64,000 nucleotides of DNA from Scheffersomyces stipitis CBS 6054 (lineage: Eukaryota; Ascomycota; Pichiomycetes; Serinales; Debaryomycetaceae): assembly GCF_000209165.1 (NCBI RefSeq), contig NC_009042.1, forward strand, positions 496,001 to 560,000, written 5' to 3'. The notes under the pieces were generated by a model that did no database searches, was not told the DNA's origin, and was given only the letters and a program-made list of their open reading frames with translations. A program made the translations under genes and the position numbers. This document shows positions 1 to 8,741 of the stretch, in pieces; the stretch's first letter is position 1; each line of letters starts with the position of its first letter.

Positions 1-724
1 ATTCGGAATTTTTTTGTATTTATTAGAATTTATTCGGTATTAATTAGAATTTATTCAGTTTTTAATTAGTGTTTAATTTGTATTTAATCTGAATTTAATC
101 CGCCAGTATTTTATTTCGACCTTATATCTCTTTCCTTAATTCTTCTACTATTTCTTCTCTGTGCATATACTAATTTTCGCCTTCGACTTGTACCTCTACT
201 TCTCGGTTCTACTCTTCTATCACTTCTCTTTCGCCGATTCGCCTACTTCCAGGCTCGCCTCACTACACCTTCCTCAAATGATTCGAGTTTACTTCCTGTT
301 TCATCTTGATCTCTCGTTGTAACCATCCTGTAGGATCGGGTCACTTCCAGCTTGCTGCATATTTGCACCCTTTAGTGAATTTACTCGTGTGATATAAATG
401 AAATCACTCATTTTATAAATATATTCGAACTGTCAACCGATATTTGTCATAATTTGCAAGACTAAACTTGCTGCTGATTTTTGTAGAAATTGCATGGACG
501 ACCACTTCTTTTCAACATGGATTTGTTGGACACATTTTTTTTAATATAACCACATTAATTTAAGATACAATGAATTTTATATAAATTTGTATTTATACTG
601 GTGTGAACTAGAAACAATAAGTTTATAGAGAAATGACTATATTAACAGATATACAAAACAAAAATGAACAGCAAAAAACTGCCTTCTCTCTCTTTTTGGA
701 ATTTATTGATAAAGACCATCATAC
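1..724. other. AT-rich intergenic DNA 3' of EFT2
   Basis: No coding region with family similarity is visible. The first 110 bases are very AT-rich, with an imperfect tandem repeat: ATTAGAATTTATTC occurs at 22-35 and again at 43-56, a 21-bp period, followed by degenerate relatives (TTAATTAG, TTTAATTTG). The stretch just after the EFT2 stop on the minus strand (below 725) would hold its 3' UTR and polyadenylation signals. The gene further left lies outside the window. Confidence 0.5.
22..56. repeat. short AT-rich tandem repeat
   Basis: Two identical 14-base copies of ATTAGAATTTATTC start at 22 and 43, so the period is 21 bp. Flanking sequence continues in the same style without exact copies. 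No terminal inverted repeats or target-site duplication suggest a mobile element. Confidence 0.5.
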
Positions 725-3625
725 CTACAACTTATCGTAGTATTCTTCGTAACCTGGAACTTCTGGCTTCATACCTTGTCTGATTCTCTTGGCCTTGACA
801 ATGGCACCTGGCTTGGAGTTAGGGTCGGTAACGTCACCATTCAAGACGGACCAATGGTCGAAAATCAATTGTGGGAAAGCTTGACCACCAGTAGACTTTC
901 TCAAGTCAGCGGTGAAACCGAAAGATTCGTTAACTGGCAAGTAGGCCTTAACAGTGAACAATGGGGTACCTGGTCTTTGTTCTTCAGAGATAACTTGACC
1001 TCTCTTTGTGTTCAAGACAGAGTAGATACCACCAATGGCGTTTTCTGGACATTGGATTTCAACCAAGAAGACTGGTTCTTGAATGGCTGGTTCAGCCAAC
1101 AACATGGAAGCGTAAGTAACTCTTCTCATGGTTGGGATGATTTGACCACCACCTCTGTGGATAGCATCAGCGTGCAAGGTAACATCCAAGATGTTGACTC
1201 TGATGGATCTGACGGTTTCACCGAAGATAGGACCTTCCTTGGTAGCCCATTGGAAAGCAGCAACAACGGAATCCTTGATTTCGTTCAAGTATTGAACAGC
1301 CTTGGACTGGTCAACAACAACGTTAGGACCAGTACCGTCTGGACCGAAACACCAGATCTTTCTGGCGTCAGTAACATCCCAGCCGTGCTTGTCAGCCAAA
1401 ACTCTAGCTCTGGCCTTGAAATCATCTCTTGGGTTAACAACACCTGCTTCGATGTCAAGGGAAACTTCTTCATCGATTGGTTGAGCCTTAACGTAGATTC
1501 TGTTATGCTTGTTTGGCGACTTAGACAAGGCAACCATGGAGGATTCACCTTCAACGGTTTCTCTGTAGGAAACAATAGGTGGGGAAATCTTCAATGGAAC
1601 ACCAGCGTGGTCGTTTTCCAAATCTTGCAAACAGATTTCCAAGTGCAATTCACCGGTACCGGCAACAATGTGTTCACCGGATTCGTTGATGGTACACAAG
1701 ACACAAGGGTCGGACTTGGACAATCTCTTCAAACCTTCAACCAACTTTGGCAAGTCGTTAGCGTTCTTGACTTCAACGGCAACTTGCACAACTGGAGAGA
1801 CAGAGAACTTCATGACCTTCATGTTGTGGGAAGCGTCGGAGGTGGTGATGGTACCAGACTTCAACAAGAACTGGTCAATACCAACCAAACCGACAATGTT
1901 ACCAGCTGGACAGTCATCGATGGCTTCGACGAATCTTCCCATCATCAAGACGGTTCTTTGGATAGACTTAAGGAACAAGTCTTCCTTCTTACCGACCTGG
2001 TAGTTTGGACCTTGGATTCTGACCTTTTGACCAGATCTGACGGTACCAGCGAAAACTCTACCGAAAGCGTAGAATCTACCCTTATCAGAGGTTGGGACCA
2101 TCTTGGAGACGTACAACATCAAGTCAGCCTTAGGGTCACAGTTTCTGATGGCGGTACAAGAAGCATCGTCAGATGGACCTTCGTACAAAGTTTCAGCTCT
2201 GTAAGCTTGGGCAGTGACTGGGGATGGCAAGTGGATGATGATCATTTCCAACAAAGCGTCAGCAGCTGGCAAGAACTTTCTCATGACAACCTTCAACAAA
2301 GCCTTACCTTCCAATTCCTTTTCGTCACCCTTCAAGGAGATTTCCAACTTTTCCAACAAGGTTGGGATTTCGTCCTTCTTGAAGTTCATGATGGCAGCAA
2401 ACAATCTAAAGATTGGGTCCAAGACGAACATGTTGAAGGCTCTTTCCAATTGCTTTCCATCGGCATCCTTGTCCTTGTTGGTCCACTTCTTGGTCTTTGG
2501 GTTGAAGTAAGAGTCACCCCACAATCTTTCCATCATCTTGAGTCTGTCGACACCAAACTTCTTGGAGTATCTGGAAGCGAATTGTCTGACGGTGAAAGCC
2601 CAACCGTGCAAACCGGAACCGAAAGCAACGGTACCCTTGTCTGGGTAGACTTGACAGTCACCGATGGCTGGGTCAACGTAGGTGGAGATGATAACGTTAA
2701 CGGATTCAACAGTTCTGGCGAAGGATTGGTACAAGTCTTCCTTGGTGACTTGCAATTCCAACAAAGCTCTGTCAACCTTGTTGATGATGACAACTGGCTT
2801 GATTCTTTCACCCAAAGATTGTCTCAAGACGGTTTCGGTTTGGACACAGACACCTTCAACACAGTCGACGACAACCAAAGCACCATCGGTAACACGCAAA
2901 GCAGCAGTGACTTCAGAGGAGAAGTCAACGTGACCTGGCGAGTCGATCAAGTTGATCAAGAAAGAGTTACCTTCGGTCTTTTGCTTGATTTCCTTAACGT
3001 CATCATCGGTCATGGCAGCGTACAAAGAAATGGCAGTGGACTTGATAGTGATACCTCTTTCTTGTTCATCCTTTCTGGTGTCAGTGAATCTGGCTTCACC
3101 GGCCTTAGCAGCAGAGATAATACCAGCTCTTTGGACCAAGGAATCGGTCAAGGTAGACTTACCGTGATCGACGTGAGCAATGACGGACATGTTACGAACG
3201 TTCGTAACCTTGTCCATCAATTCACGGATTTGTTCAATAGTGAAAGCAACTGTAAGATGTTAGTATTTCTGTATGAAGAGTACATTATGTAGAGGATTGC
3301 TGCTGTAATGCTGTGAATCTGTAAATGTTGCAAAAGTTGTTTATGACGTAAATGCTATACTTTGTAGACATTGTACTCGCTGTATATGTTATACTTGCAA
3401 TACGAGTTCTGACAATTACATCTGGCATTGCCTCTAGTATTCTGGTGCTGACATTTCGTCTCATTCCTGGCGAGAAAAAATTTTCTCAGTTCATCCCCCA
3501 GCTCTCAGTCAAGAGGCAGATCAACGGATTGGGGAGTGGCAGAAAAAAGCGTCCTGGTTCAATTCGAGACAATACGTATTCTACATGTGCACAACAGCAG
3601 TTTCGAGCTTGTAGTACATACCCAT
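725..3625 (-). CDS. EFT2: Translation elongation factor 2 (EF-2), spliced
   Basis: EF-2 is the GTPase that moves tRNA and mRNA through the ribosome in the cytosol. The gene is join(725..3249, 3622..3625) on the minus strand and gives 842 residues, the usual yeast EF-2 length. Exon 1 is only ATGG; the intron starts GTATGT and ends CAG, with a TACTAAC branch point. The spliced start reads [15 protein letters not shown], which restores the conserved N-terminus that the long exon alone lacks. Visible motifs are the P-loop AHVDHGKST at residues 26-34 and the diphthamide histidine at 699 in [11 protein letters not shown], codon at 1157-1159. Codon bias is extreme, as expected for a highly expressed gene, and this also leaves the opposite strand open over the whole gene. 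Confidence 0.97.
3250..3621 (-). other. EFT2: EFT2 spliceosomal intron
   Basis: On the minus strand the intron begins GTATGT at 3621 and ends CAG at 3250, 372 bases. The branch point TACTAAC lies at 3259-3265 on the plus-strand coordinates, only about 9 bases before the acceptor. Splicing joins ATGG to TTGCTTTC and recreates MVAF. The intron follows the start codon by one base. It contains a near-palindrome, GAGAAAA then TTTTCTC, around 3472-3487. Confidence 0.93.
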
Positions 3626-4672
3626 TTTGAATTATTGTTGTTGAACTTAAGAAATCAGGCTCCTGGGAGAAGAAAAAGTGGGAATGAAAAATCCTTTTTT
3701 AACTACGGCAAATCGTCCAGCACGAGGGGATTGGGGAGATGGCGGCGACATTTTTGCTGCGAAGAGCGAGTGAAAAAAAGGGCAGAATGTCGCACTTAAC
3801 TACCAGGCTATCAATACCTTGCTGCTTACCTGCGATATTGCACGACATTCGTCCCTAGAAGATAGGTTTTGTGTGACGCCTCATGCGTATATTAGAGACT
3901 GGACCCACGTTTACCGCGAAATCAACCCCAAACTTACCCGGACACTGCTGCAGGGCTTACGTACTTGTGACGACATTTCTGGGGCATGCTAGTTATCCAG
4001 TTATTTACGGAGCTTAAACAGACTGTGAAATCCGCCAACAGCTGGAAGATCAAGAAGATATCTCCCAGCAACCAATTCGCCTACTGCTGCCTTTTTCACG
4101 GGACAATGGCGACTATGCTGAAGTAGTCAACTTGTCTTATCTGAAAAATTTTCAGATTTCATGACCGGTCGTGTGCGGCCGAGGAAATGTCGCACTGCTG
4201 GAATACATCAGGTGAGATGAAACTCAAGTGATTGTGCACGTGACTGAATTTGAGAATTTGCGACTTTATCAAATCTGCTAAGTATGGGGAGCTTAACTAT
4301 GTAAGCCTTATACCGAAATGGTAGCACTTAGTGTTACATTTGCTGCGTTCAATTGAGGGTCAATGATGAAAAATTCAAGTAAATGACTATCACGTGACTG
4401 ATACAGACTCCTCCAAGTCTGGAGGCAAAAATCACCTTTGTCTGCTTTTCCATCTCTATCTACTATGAATGAAATTCTTCTCACTCTCACTTTAGCTGTA
4501 ACTCCATCTTTTCCAGCCTCTGTCAATTTGCGGTCTCATCGCACTCCTGACTCTGTGCACGTGATAACAGAGTCAAAAATGAATCTGAAAATTACTATCT
4601 ATTAGAAACGAACTCCAGTTTTCAAGCTTCAGTCGGTCATTGAGTCTCCTCTCTGATCTCAAATACACAGCC
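3626..4672. promoter_or_regulatory. Divergent EFT2/ADE8 intergenic region
   Basis: This region separates the divergent starts of EFT2 and ADE8. It has three CACGTG E-boxes (4237-4242, 4391-4396, 4558-4563). The first two share the 11-mer CACGTGACTGA; the third sits in a TGACTC palindrome. A CTTAACTATG motif lies at 4292-4301, with TTAACTAC variants near 3699 and 3795. CTGAAAAATTTTCAG at 4141-4155 is a near-perfect palindrome. No protein-coding gene is apparent. Confidence 0.6.
4548..4575. promoter_or_regulatory. Palindromic TGACTC / CACGTG / GAGTCA module
   Basis: TGACTCTGT at 4548-4556 and ACAGAGTCA at 4567-4575 are exact 9-base inverted repeats around a 10-base centre containing CACGTG (4558-4563). 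The module lies about 100 bp before the ADE8 ATG. TGACTC is the core bound by Gcn4 and by Bas1 in S. cerevisiae purine genes, and CACGTG is the Cbf1 core. Function here is inferred from those families. Confidence 0.65.
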
Positions 4673-5428
4673 ATGACCGTCAATATCACAGTGCTTATCT
4701 CAGGCTCGGGCACCAACCTTCAGGCGCTCATCGATGCTCAGAAGGCCAACAAGCTACAAGATGTCAGAATCAACGAAGTCATCTCTTCAAGTACCCAGGC
4801 ATATGGCTTAACTCGTGCTGAAAATGCGGGCATAGCCACCAAGACCCATGTATTGAAAGACTACTACAAAGGTACAACCAAGGAGCAGACTGAGGAACGC
4901 AAACAGAGAAGGGAGCAGTTCAATAAGGACTTGGCTAACTTGCTTATATATGGCAAAGTAGCAAAGGAATCTGAAAAATCTGAATCAAAACCTGAAAATC
5001 CTGACAGTTCCACCTATGTAAAGCCGGACCTTATTGTATGTGCTGGATGGATGCTTATCCTCTCGCCAGCAGTGTTGACACCTTTGGAAGCTCAAGGTAT
5101 CACCATCATCAACTTACATCCGGCATTGCCTGGAGCATTTGACGGAACTCATGCTATAGACAGAGCATGGCAGGCAGGACAAGACGGAAAGATCACCAAG
5201 GGCGGTGTAATGATCCACCGAGTGATAGCAGAGGTTGACCGTGGGGCACCCATCTTGGTCAAGGAGTTGGAGTTGAAGAAGGAAGAGACGTTGGAAGAGT
5301 ATGAATCCAGAGTGCATGCCGTAGAACATGTAGCCATAGTAGAGGGTACAAGTATCATATCTAAGGAGTTGGAGGCTGCAAAGACGGTGGAGAAACTTGG
5401 AGAGTTGAAGCTTGAGGAGAAGATCTAG
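4673..5428 (+). CDS. ADE8: Phosphoribosylglycinamide formyltransferase (GAR transformylase)
   Basis: Ade8 transfers a formyl group from 10-formyl-tetrahydrofolate to GAR in de novo purine synthesis. The 251-residue product begins MTVNITVLISGSGTNLQALIDA, the phosphate-binding N-terminus of the family. Catalytic residues appear as Asn147 and His149 in INLHPALPGAF and Asp189 in EVDRG. It is longer than S. cerevisiae Ade8 (about 214 residues) because of a charged insertion at roughly 92-116, before PDLIVCAGWM. The frame is open upstream only from a TTG at 4640, so the ATG at 4673 is chosen. Its promoter carries TGACTC and CACGTG elements. It converges with IDH2. Confidence 0.95.
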   Translation: MTVNITVLISGSGTNLQALIDAQKANKLQDVRINEVISSSTQAYGLTRAENAGIATKTHVLKDYYKGTTKEQTEERKQRREQFNKDLANLLIYGKVAKESEKSESKPENPDSSTYVKPDLIVCAGWMLILSPAVLTPLEAQGITIINLHPALPGAFDGTHAIDRAWQAGQDGKITKGGVMIHRVIAEVDRGAPILVKELELKKEETLEEYESRVHAVEHVAIVEGTSIISKELEAAKTVEKLGELKLEEKI

Positions 5429-5873
5429 GTGGACTAGAAAATTCAGCCTATATGTATCGTCACCTAAATCATTCATAGCATAAGTGTATCATAGTCTATA
5501 TATAAAGCTTGACTGTTTGCTGAGCTATACATACTATAGTGTATATGTCTATGTAGCACTGAGTAAACATATTATAGCATTACGTACGATACCGAATGCT
5601 GAAAGTCTATATGTTCTACGGTCTACCCATTATAGGCTATATGTCTCAAAGTGTATACCAAGTGTAGGTTGTATCATATTATATCATATATCCATCATAA
5701 TCTTTGTCTGCCACCCTGTGGATCTACCATGGATAGAAGCTGTGAAAATATAGTATCATATATGTGAATAGCTCAAAGCAATCGCTTCTGTGGACTACAG
5801 TTCAAGTTATCTGAAATGTACATATTCCTATGTATATGAAAATGTTATACACGCATAACGAGCAACAGCACGT
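5429..5873. other. Convergent ADE8/IDH2 3' region
   Basis: AT-rich sequence between two converging stops, with many TATA/TATG runs such as 5495-5560 and 5660-5700, typical of yeast 3' ends. No gene is seen. Confidence 0.5.
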
Positions 5874-6977
5874 CTATTCTAAGTTGGCGATAACTTGCTC
5901 GGTGAAGTGGGATGTGGAAGCAGTACCCTTCAAGTCACCGGTTCTGTTTTCTGGGCCAGAAGCAATAGTCTTCAACACTGCAGCTTCGATCTTGTCGGCG
6001 TCGGCGTTCAACGACATGTGTCTCAACATCATACAAGAGGACAACAACAAGGCGGTTGGGTTGGCCAAACCCTTACCGGCAATGTCTGGAGCGGAACCAT
6101 GGACAGCTTCAAAGATGGAAACCTTGTTACCCATGTTACCGGAAGGAGTCAAACCTAAACCACCGATCAAACCAGAAGACAAGTCTGACATGATGTCACC
6201 GTACAAGTTTGGCATGACCATGACAACGTCCTTGTACTCAGATGGGTCTGCGGTCAACTTAAGCGAGGTGTTATCCAACAATTCGAAGTCTAAGGTGACA
6301 TCTGGGTATTCCTTAGCAACTTCCTTGGCGGTGCTGACGAACAAACCATCTGACAACTTCATAATGGAGGCCTTGTGCACCACAAGCACATGAGGCTTGC
6401 CGATCGACTTGGCGTACTCAAAGCCGTATCTGATGACCTTTTCCGAGGCTGGCTTGGTGATCAACTTGATGGACTGGACAACACCAGGGACGATGGTGTG
6501 TTCAATTCCGGAGTATTCACCCTCGGTGTTTTCTCTGATCAACACGGTGTCGACGTTTTCGTAAGGAGTATCGTAGCCGACAATGGACTTACAAGGACGA
6601 ACGTTAGCAAACAAGTTGAAGGTTCTTCTCAATGTCAAGTTCATCGAGGTGTGTCCCTTACCTACAGGAGTAGCCAAAGGTCCCTTCAAGGCAACCAAGT
6701 TCTTGTTGACAGAGTCAACAGCTGGCTGAGGCAAGGTGGTCTTTCCGTCAATCAACAATGGTGTGACATCGACTGGTTCCCATTCAATAGGCACCTTGGC
6801 AGCAGAGTAGATGTCCTTGACAGCCTGCGAGATTTCTGGACCAATTCCGTCACCTTCAATCAAGGTAACAGTGTAGGTGCCGTTGGTATTCTTCTTACCG
6901 GTGAATTGGCCAGCAATGTAGGTTCTGGCCCATCTGGGTGCAATTGGAGCCGAGGCTCTGGAGAATTGTCTCAACAT
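5874..6977 (-). CDS. IDH2: NAD-isocitrate dehydrogenase catalytic subunit 2, mitochondrial
   Basis: Idh2 is the catalytic subunit of the mitochondrial NAD+-dependent isocitrate dehydrogenase octamer in the TCA cycle. The 367-residue product (S. cerevisiae: 369) starts [20 protein letters not shown], an Arg-rich, acid-free mitochondrial presequence. Visible motifs are [38 protein letters not shown], the metal-binding [11 protein letters not shown] and the nucleotide-binding [16 protein letters not shown]. The frame is open further upstream only via TTG at 7082. The promoter contains two CCAAT boxes in inverted arrangement near 7313-7368, consistent with Hap-complex control of respiratory genes. 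Confidence 0.96.
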   Translation of the reverse strand: MLRQFSRASAPIAPRWARTYIAGQFTGKKNTNGTYTVTLIEGDGIGPEISQAVKDIYSAAKVPIEWEPVDVTPLLIDGKTTLPQPAVDSVNKNLVALKGPLATPVGKGHTSMNLTLRRTFNLFANVRPCKSIVGYDTPYENVDTVLIRENTEGEYSGIEHTIVPGVVQSIKLITKPASEKVIRYGFEYAKSIGKPHVLVVHKASIMKLSDGLFVSTAKEVAKEYPDVTLDFELLDNTSLKLTADPSEYKDVVMVMPNLYGDIMSDLSSGLIGGLGLTPSGNMGNKVSIFEAVHGSAPDIAGKGLANPTALLLSSCMMLRHMSLNADADKIEAAVLKTIASGPENRTGDLKGTASTSHFTEQVIANLE

Positions 6978-7312
6978 CGTGGCAGTCGTGGAATAGTGTG
7001 GTCTGAAGAAAGAGAATACAATACAGAAAGAAGAAGACGGGAGAAAAAAGCGATTCAAATTTGAGAGTCCAAAATTTGGCAAGTCAACGATGGCCGAATC
7101 TGCGATCGAGTTCCGGTTCGAATCAAGATTAGATGAGCGTGGAAATTCGGCCTGAAAAATTTCACTCCAGCAGTCTGATCTTTGCTACTGATCCAAAAAG
7201 CAGTATCGACCCCCGTAACTCACTTCCGGGGCTACATATCTATACACTGTGTCTAGTGTCCACTTCCAGTATCTCGCTCAAGGGCTCCCCGGTCTGTACA
7301 TTCGCCTCGACA

Positions 7313-7368
7313 GCCAATCACATTGCACCATTCCACGGAGTGTCGGTTCCGAGCAAGTTGTGATTGGC
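7313..7368. promoter_or_regulatory. Inverted CCAAT-box pair
   Basis: GCCAATCAC (7313-7321) and GTGATTGGC (7360-7368) are exact reverse complements 38 bp apart. CCAAT is the Hap2/3/5 core. The pair lies about 340-390 bp upstream of the IDH2 start, and IDH2 is a Hap-regulated respiratory gene in other yeasts. Confidence 0.5.
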
Positions 7369-8408
7369 AAAACTACTCCGATTCCGACTGCGCGCATCAC
7401 GATTATATGAGACATCACGTGATAATAATAAAAATTCCGGGTGCGATGAGATCACGTGTGCTTCGAGCCGATCAGGGGTATCCGATCCATATAAGCTAGG
7501 GTATGAGAGAGAAGTGGCGGACGTGAAGGTTAGTATGGCAGTACTGTGATCAATGTCCAGCTTACTGTCTGATATTACAGACATTCAGCCAGACTGGTAA
7601 TTTCTCCAGAAATTCGTTTCGTGTGCACAGAATCGGTGGTCGGTCTATTTAATCCCGCATCATTAATTGTAGAACCTCAGCAAAAATCTACCAAAATCTG
7701 AAAAATACTACAGTATTCTACTTTGAATTACTGGAAAATCGAAATATATTCCAATTTTACTTCTTTTCATTGGATTTGCTTCTTTTCCCTATTGTCACTC
7801 CCTTGCGCCATTCTAACCTTATCCTTCTCCTCATTCACCCTCCTGGAATCCTCATTCCTTCACATCATGTTCCCCCTCCTTCAGTTGCAAAATTGAACAG
7901 TATGCACTCTTCTCCAGGACATCAATAGAGGTACCCAGCATAAAACTTCAAGATTCTGGCATTATTAGAAGTTTCGGACTTGCACAGCATCAGTATTGTT
8001 TGAGACAAATAGTGCTTTCATGTTTTGTTAAATCTCATCTCTTCTCTCGTGCCATTGACTAGAATGAACATCTCGGAGACTATTAGTGTGATGCCTGTCC
8101 AATTGAAGACTTTTTGTAGCCAACGAAAAGAGCCTTGTTTCTGAAGCAGAGTTCTACTATCATTGAGGTTTTATTAATAACAAACAGCAAATTGAAAGCA
8201 AATTGGTCGGTGATGATATACACAAAAGAACAGTAAATCAAGGCAAGTTAATCAAAAGCTAAGCAGGCCCACAACTCATCGTCGTGTGTGGGTGTTGTTG
8301 CCTTACGACGTTAGTGTACATTTGTGAAACTTTTTTCTTGGGTTTAGGTCATCGTTGGCCAGAGTGATTGCTTCAATTGAGTTCTCTGGTAGTTTTGAAT
8401 CGAAAGTA

Positions 8409-8431
8409 CAACTTTTCGCAGCCAAAAGTTG
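8409..8431. repeat. Perfect 8-bp inverted repeat (hairpin)
   Basis: CAACTTTT at 8409-8416 and AAAAGTTG at 8424-8431 are exact inverted repeats separated by CGCAGCC. The left arm plus loop contains TTTTCGCAGCC, a motif that recurs elsewhere in the window. It lies about 310 bp upstream of the SMP3 ATG. Confidence 0.55.
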
Positions 8432-8741
8432 CATATGGGAGACTCGCATACAGTTTTCCATTTGTACTGACATTGCTCTAACACCAATACAAACTGTCTG
8501 TACACAAAATGTAGTTTCGTCACAGTAGTTAGATCTAAAGAGACAGGAGAGCTACACCTAGAGCCAATAACCATTCATTTTCACATTGAATCGACCAATC
8601 TATTCAACAAGACTGAATCTGAAAAATTTCAAAAGTCGTGCATGGCCAAACATGAAAATATATAGACGTCTTATATTCATTTCTAACTTTGTAGAACTTC
8701 TGTCTTTCCGCAAAGAAGTAGACTACGCTCGCACCAAGTCC

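Larger units (their letters stand above)
6978..8741. promoter_or_regulatory. Divergent IDH2/SMP3 intergenic region
   Basis: This 1.76-kb region carries an inverted pair of CCAAT boxes (GCCAATCAC at 7313-7321, GTGATTGGC at 7360-7368), CACGTG at 7416-7421 and 7453-7458, and a PAC-like GCGATGAGAT at 7443-7452. A perfect 8-bp hairpin at 8409-8431 has TTTTCGCAGCC in its loop region. The frame of SMP3 is open back to 8586 with an in-frame ATG at 8652, probably not used. GGTTCGAATC near 7114 resembles a tRNA B box, but no tRNA folds there. Confidence 0.55.

Noticed and set aside
1..110. AT-rich repeats considered as an LTR remnant.
   Set aside because: No TG..CA ends, primer-binding site or target duplication are visible.
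776..3292. An 838-codon open frame on the plus strand opposite EFT2.
   Set aside because: It mirrors EFT2. Extreme codon bias in the real gene removes stop codons from the complementary strand; the translated product is Ser/Asn/Gln/Trp-rich with no domain.
3540..3575. TGGTTCAATTC looked like a tRNA T-arm.
   Set aside because: It lies in the EFT2 intron, has no matching stem or A box at the right distance.
7100..7125. GGTTCGAATC resembles a tRNA B box.
   Set aside because: Flanking bases do not form a T-stem and no A box or acceptor stem is present on either strand.
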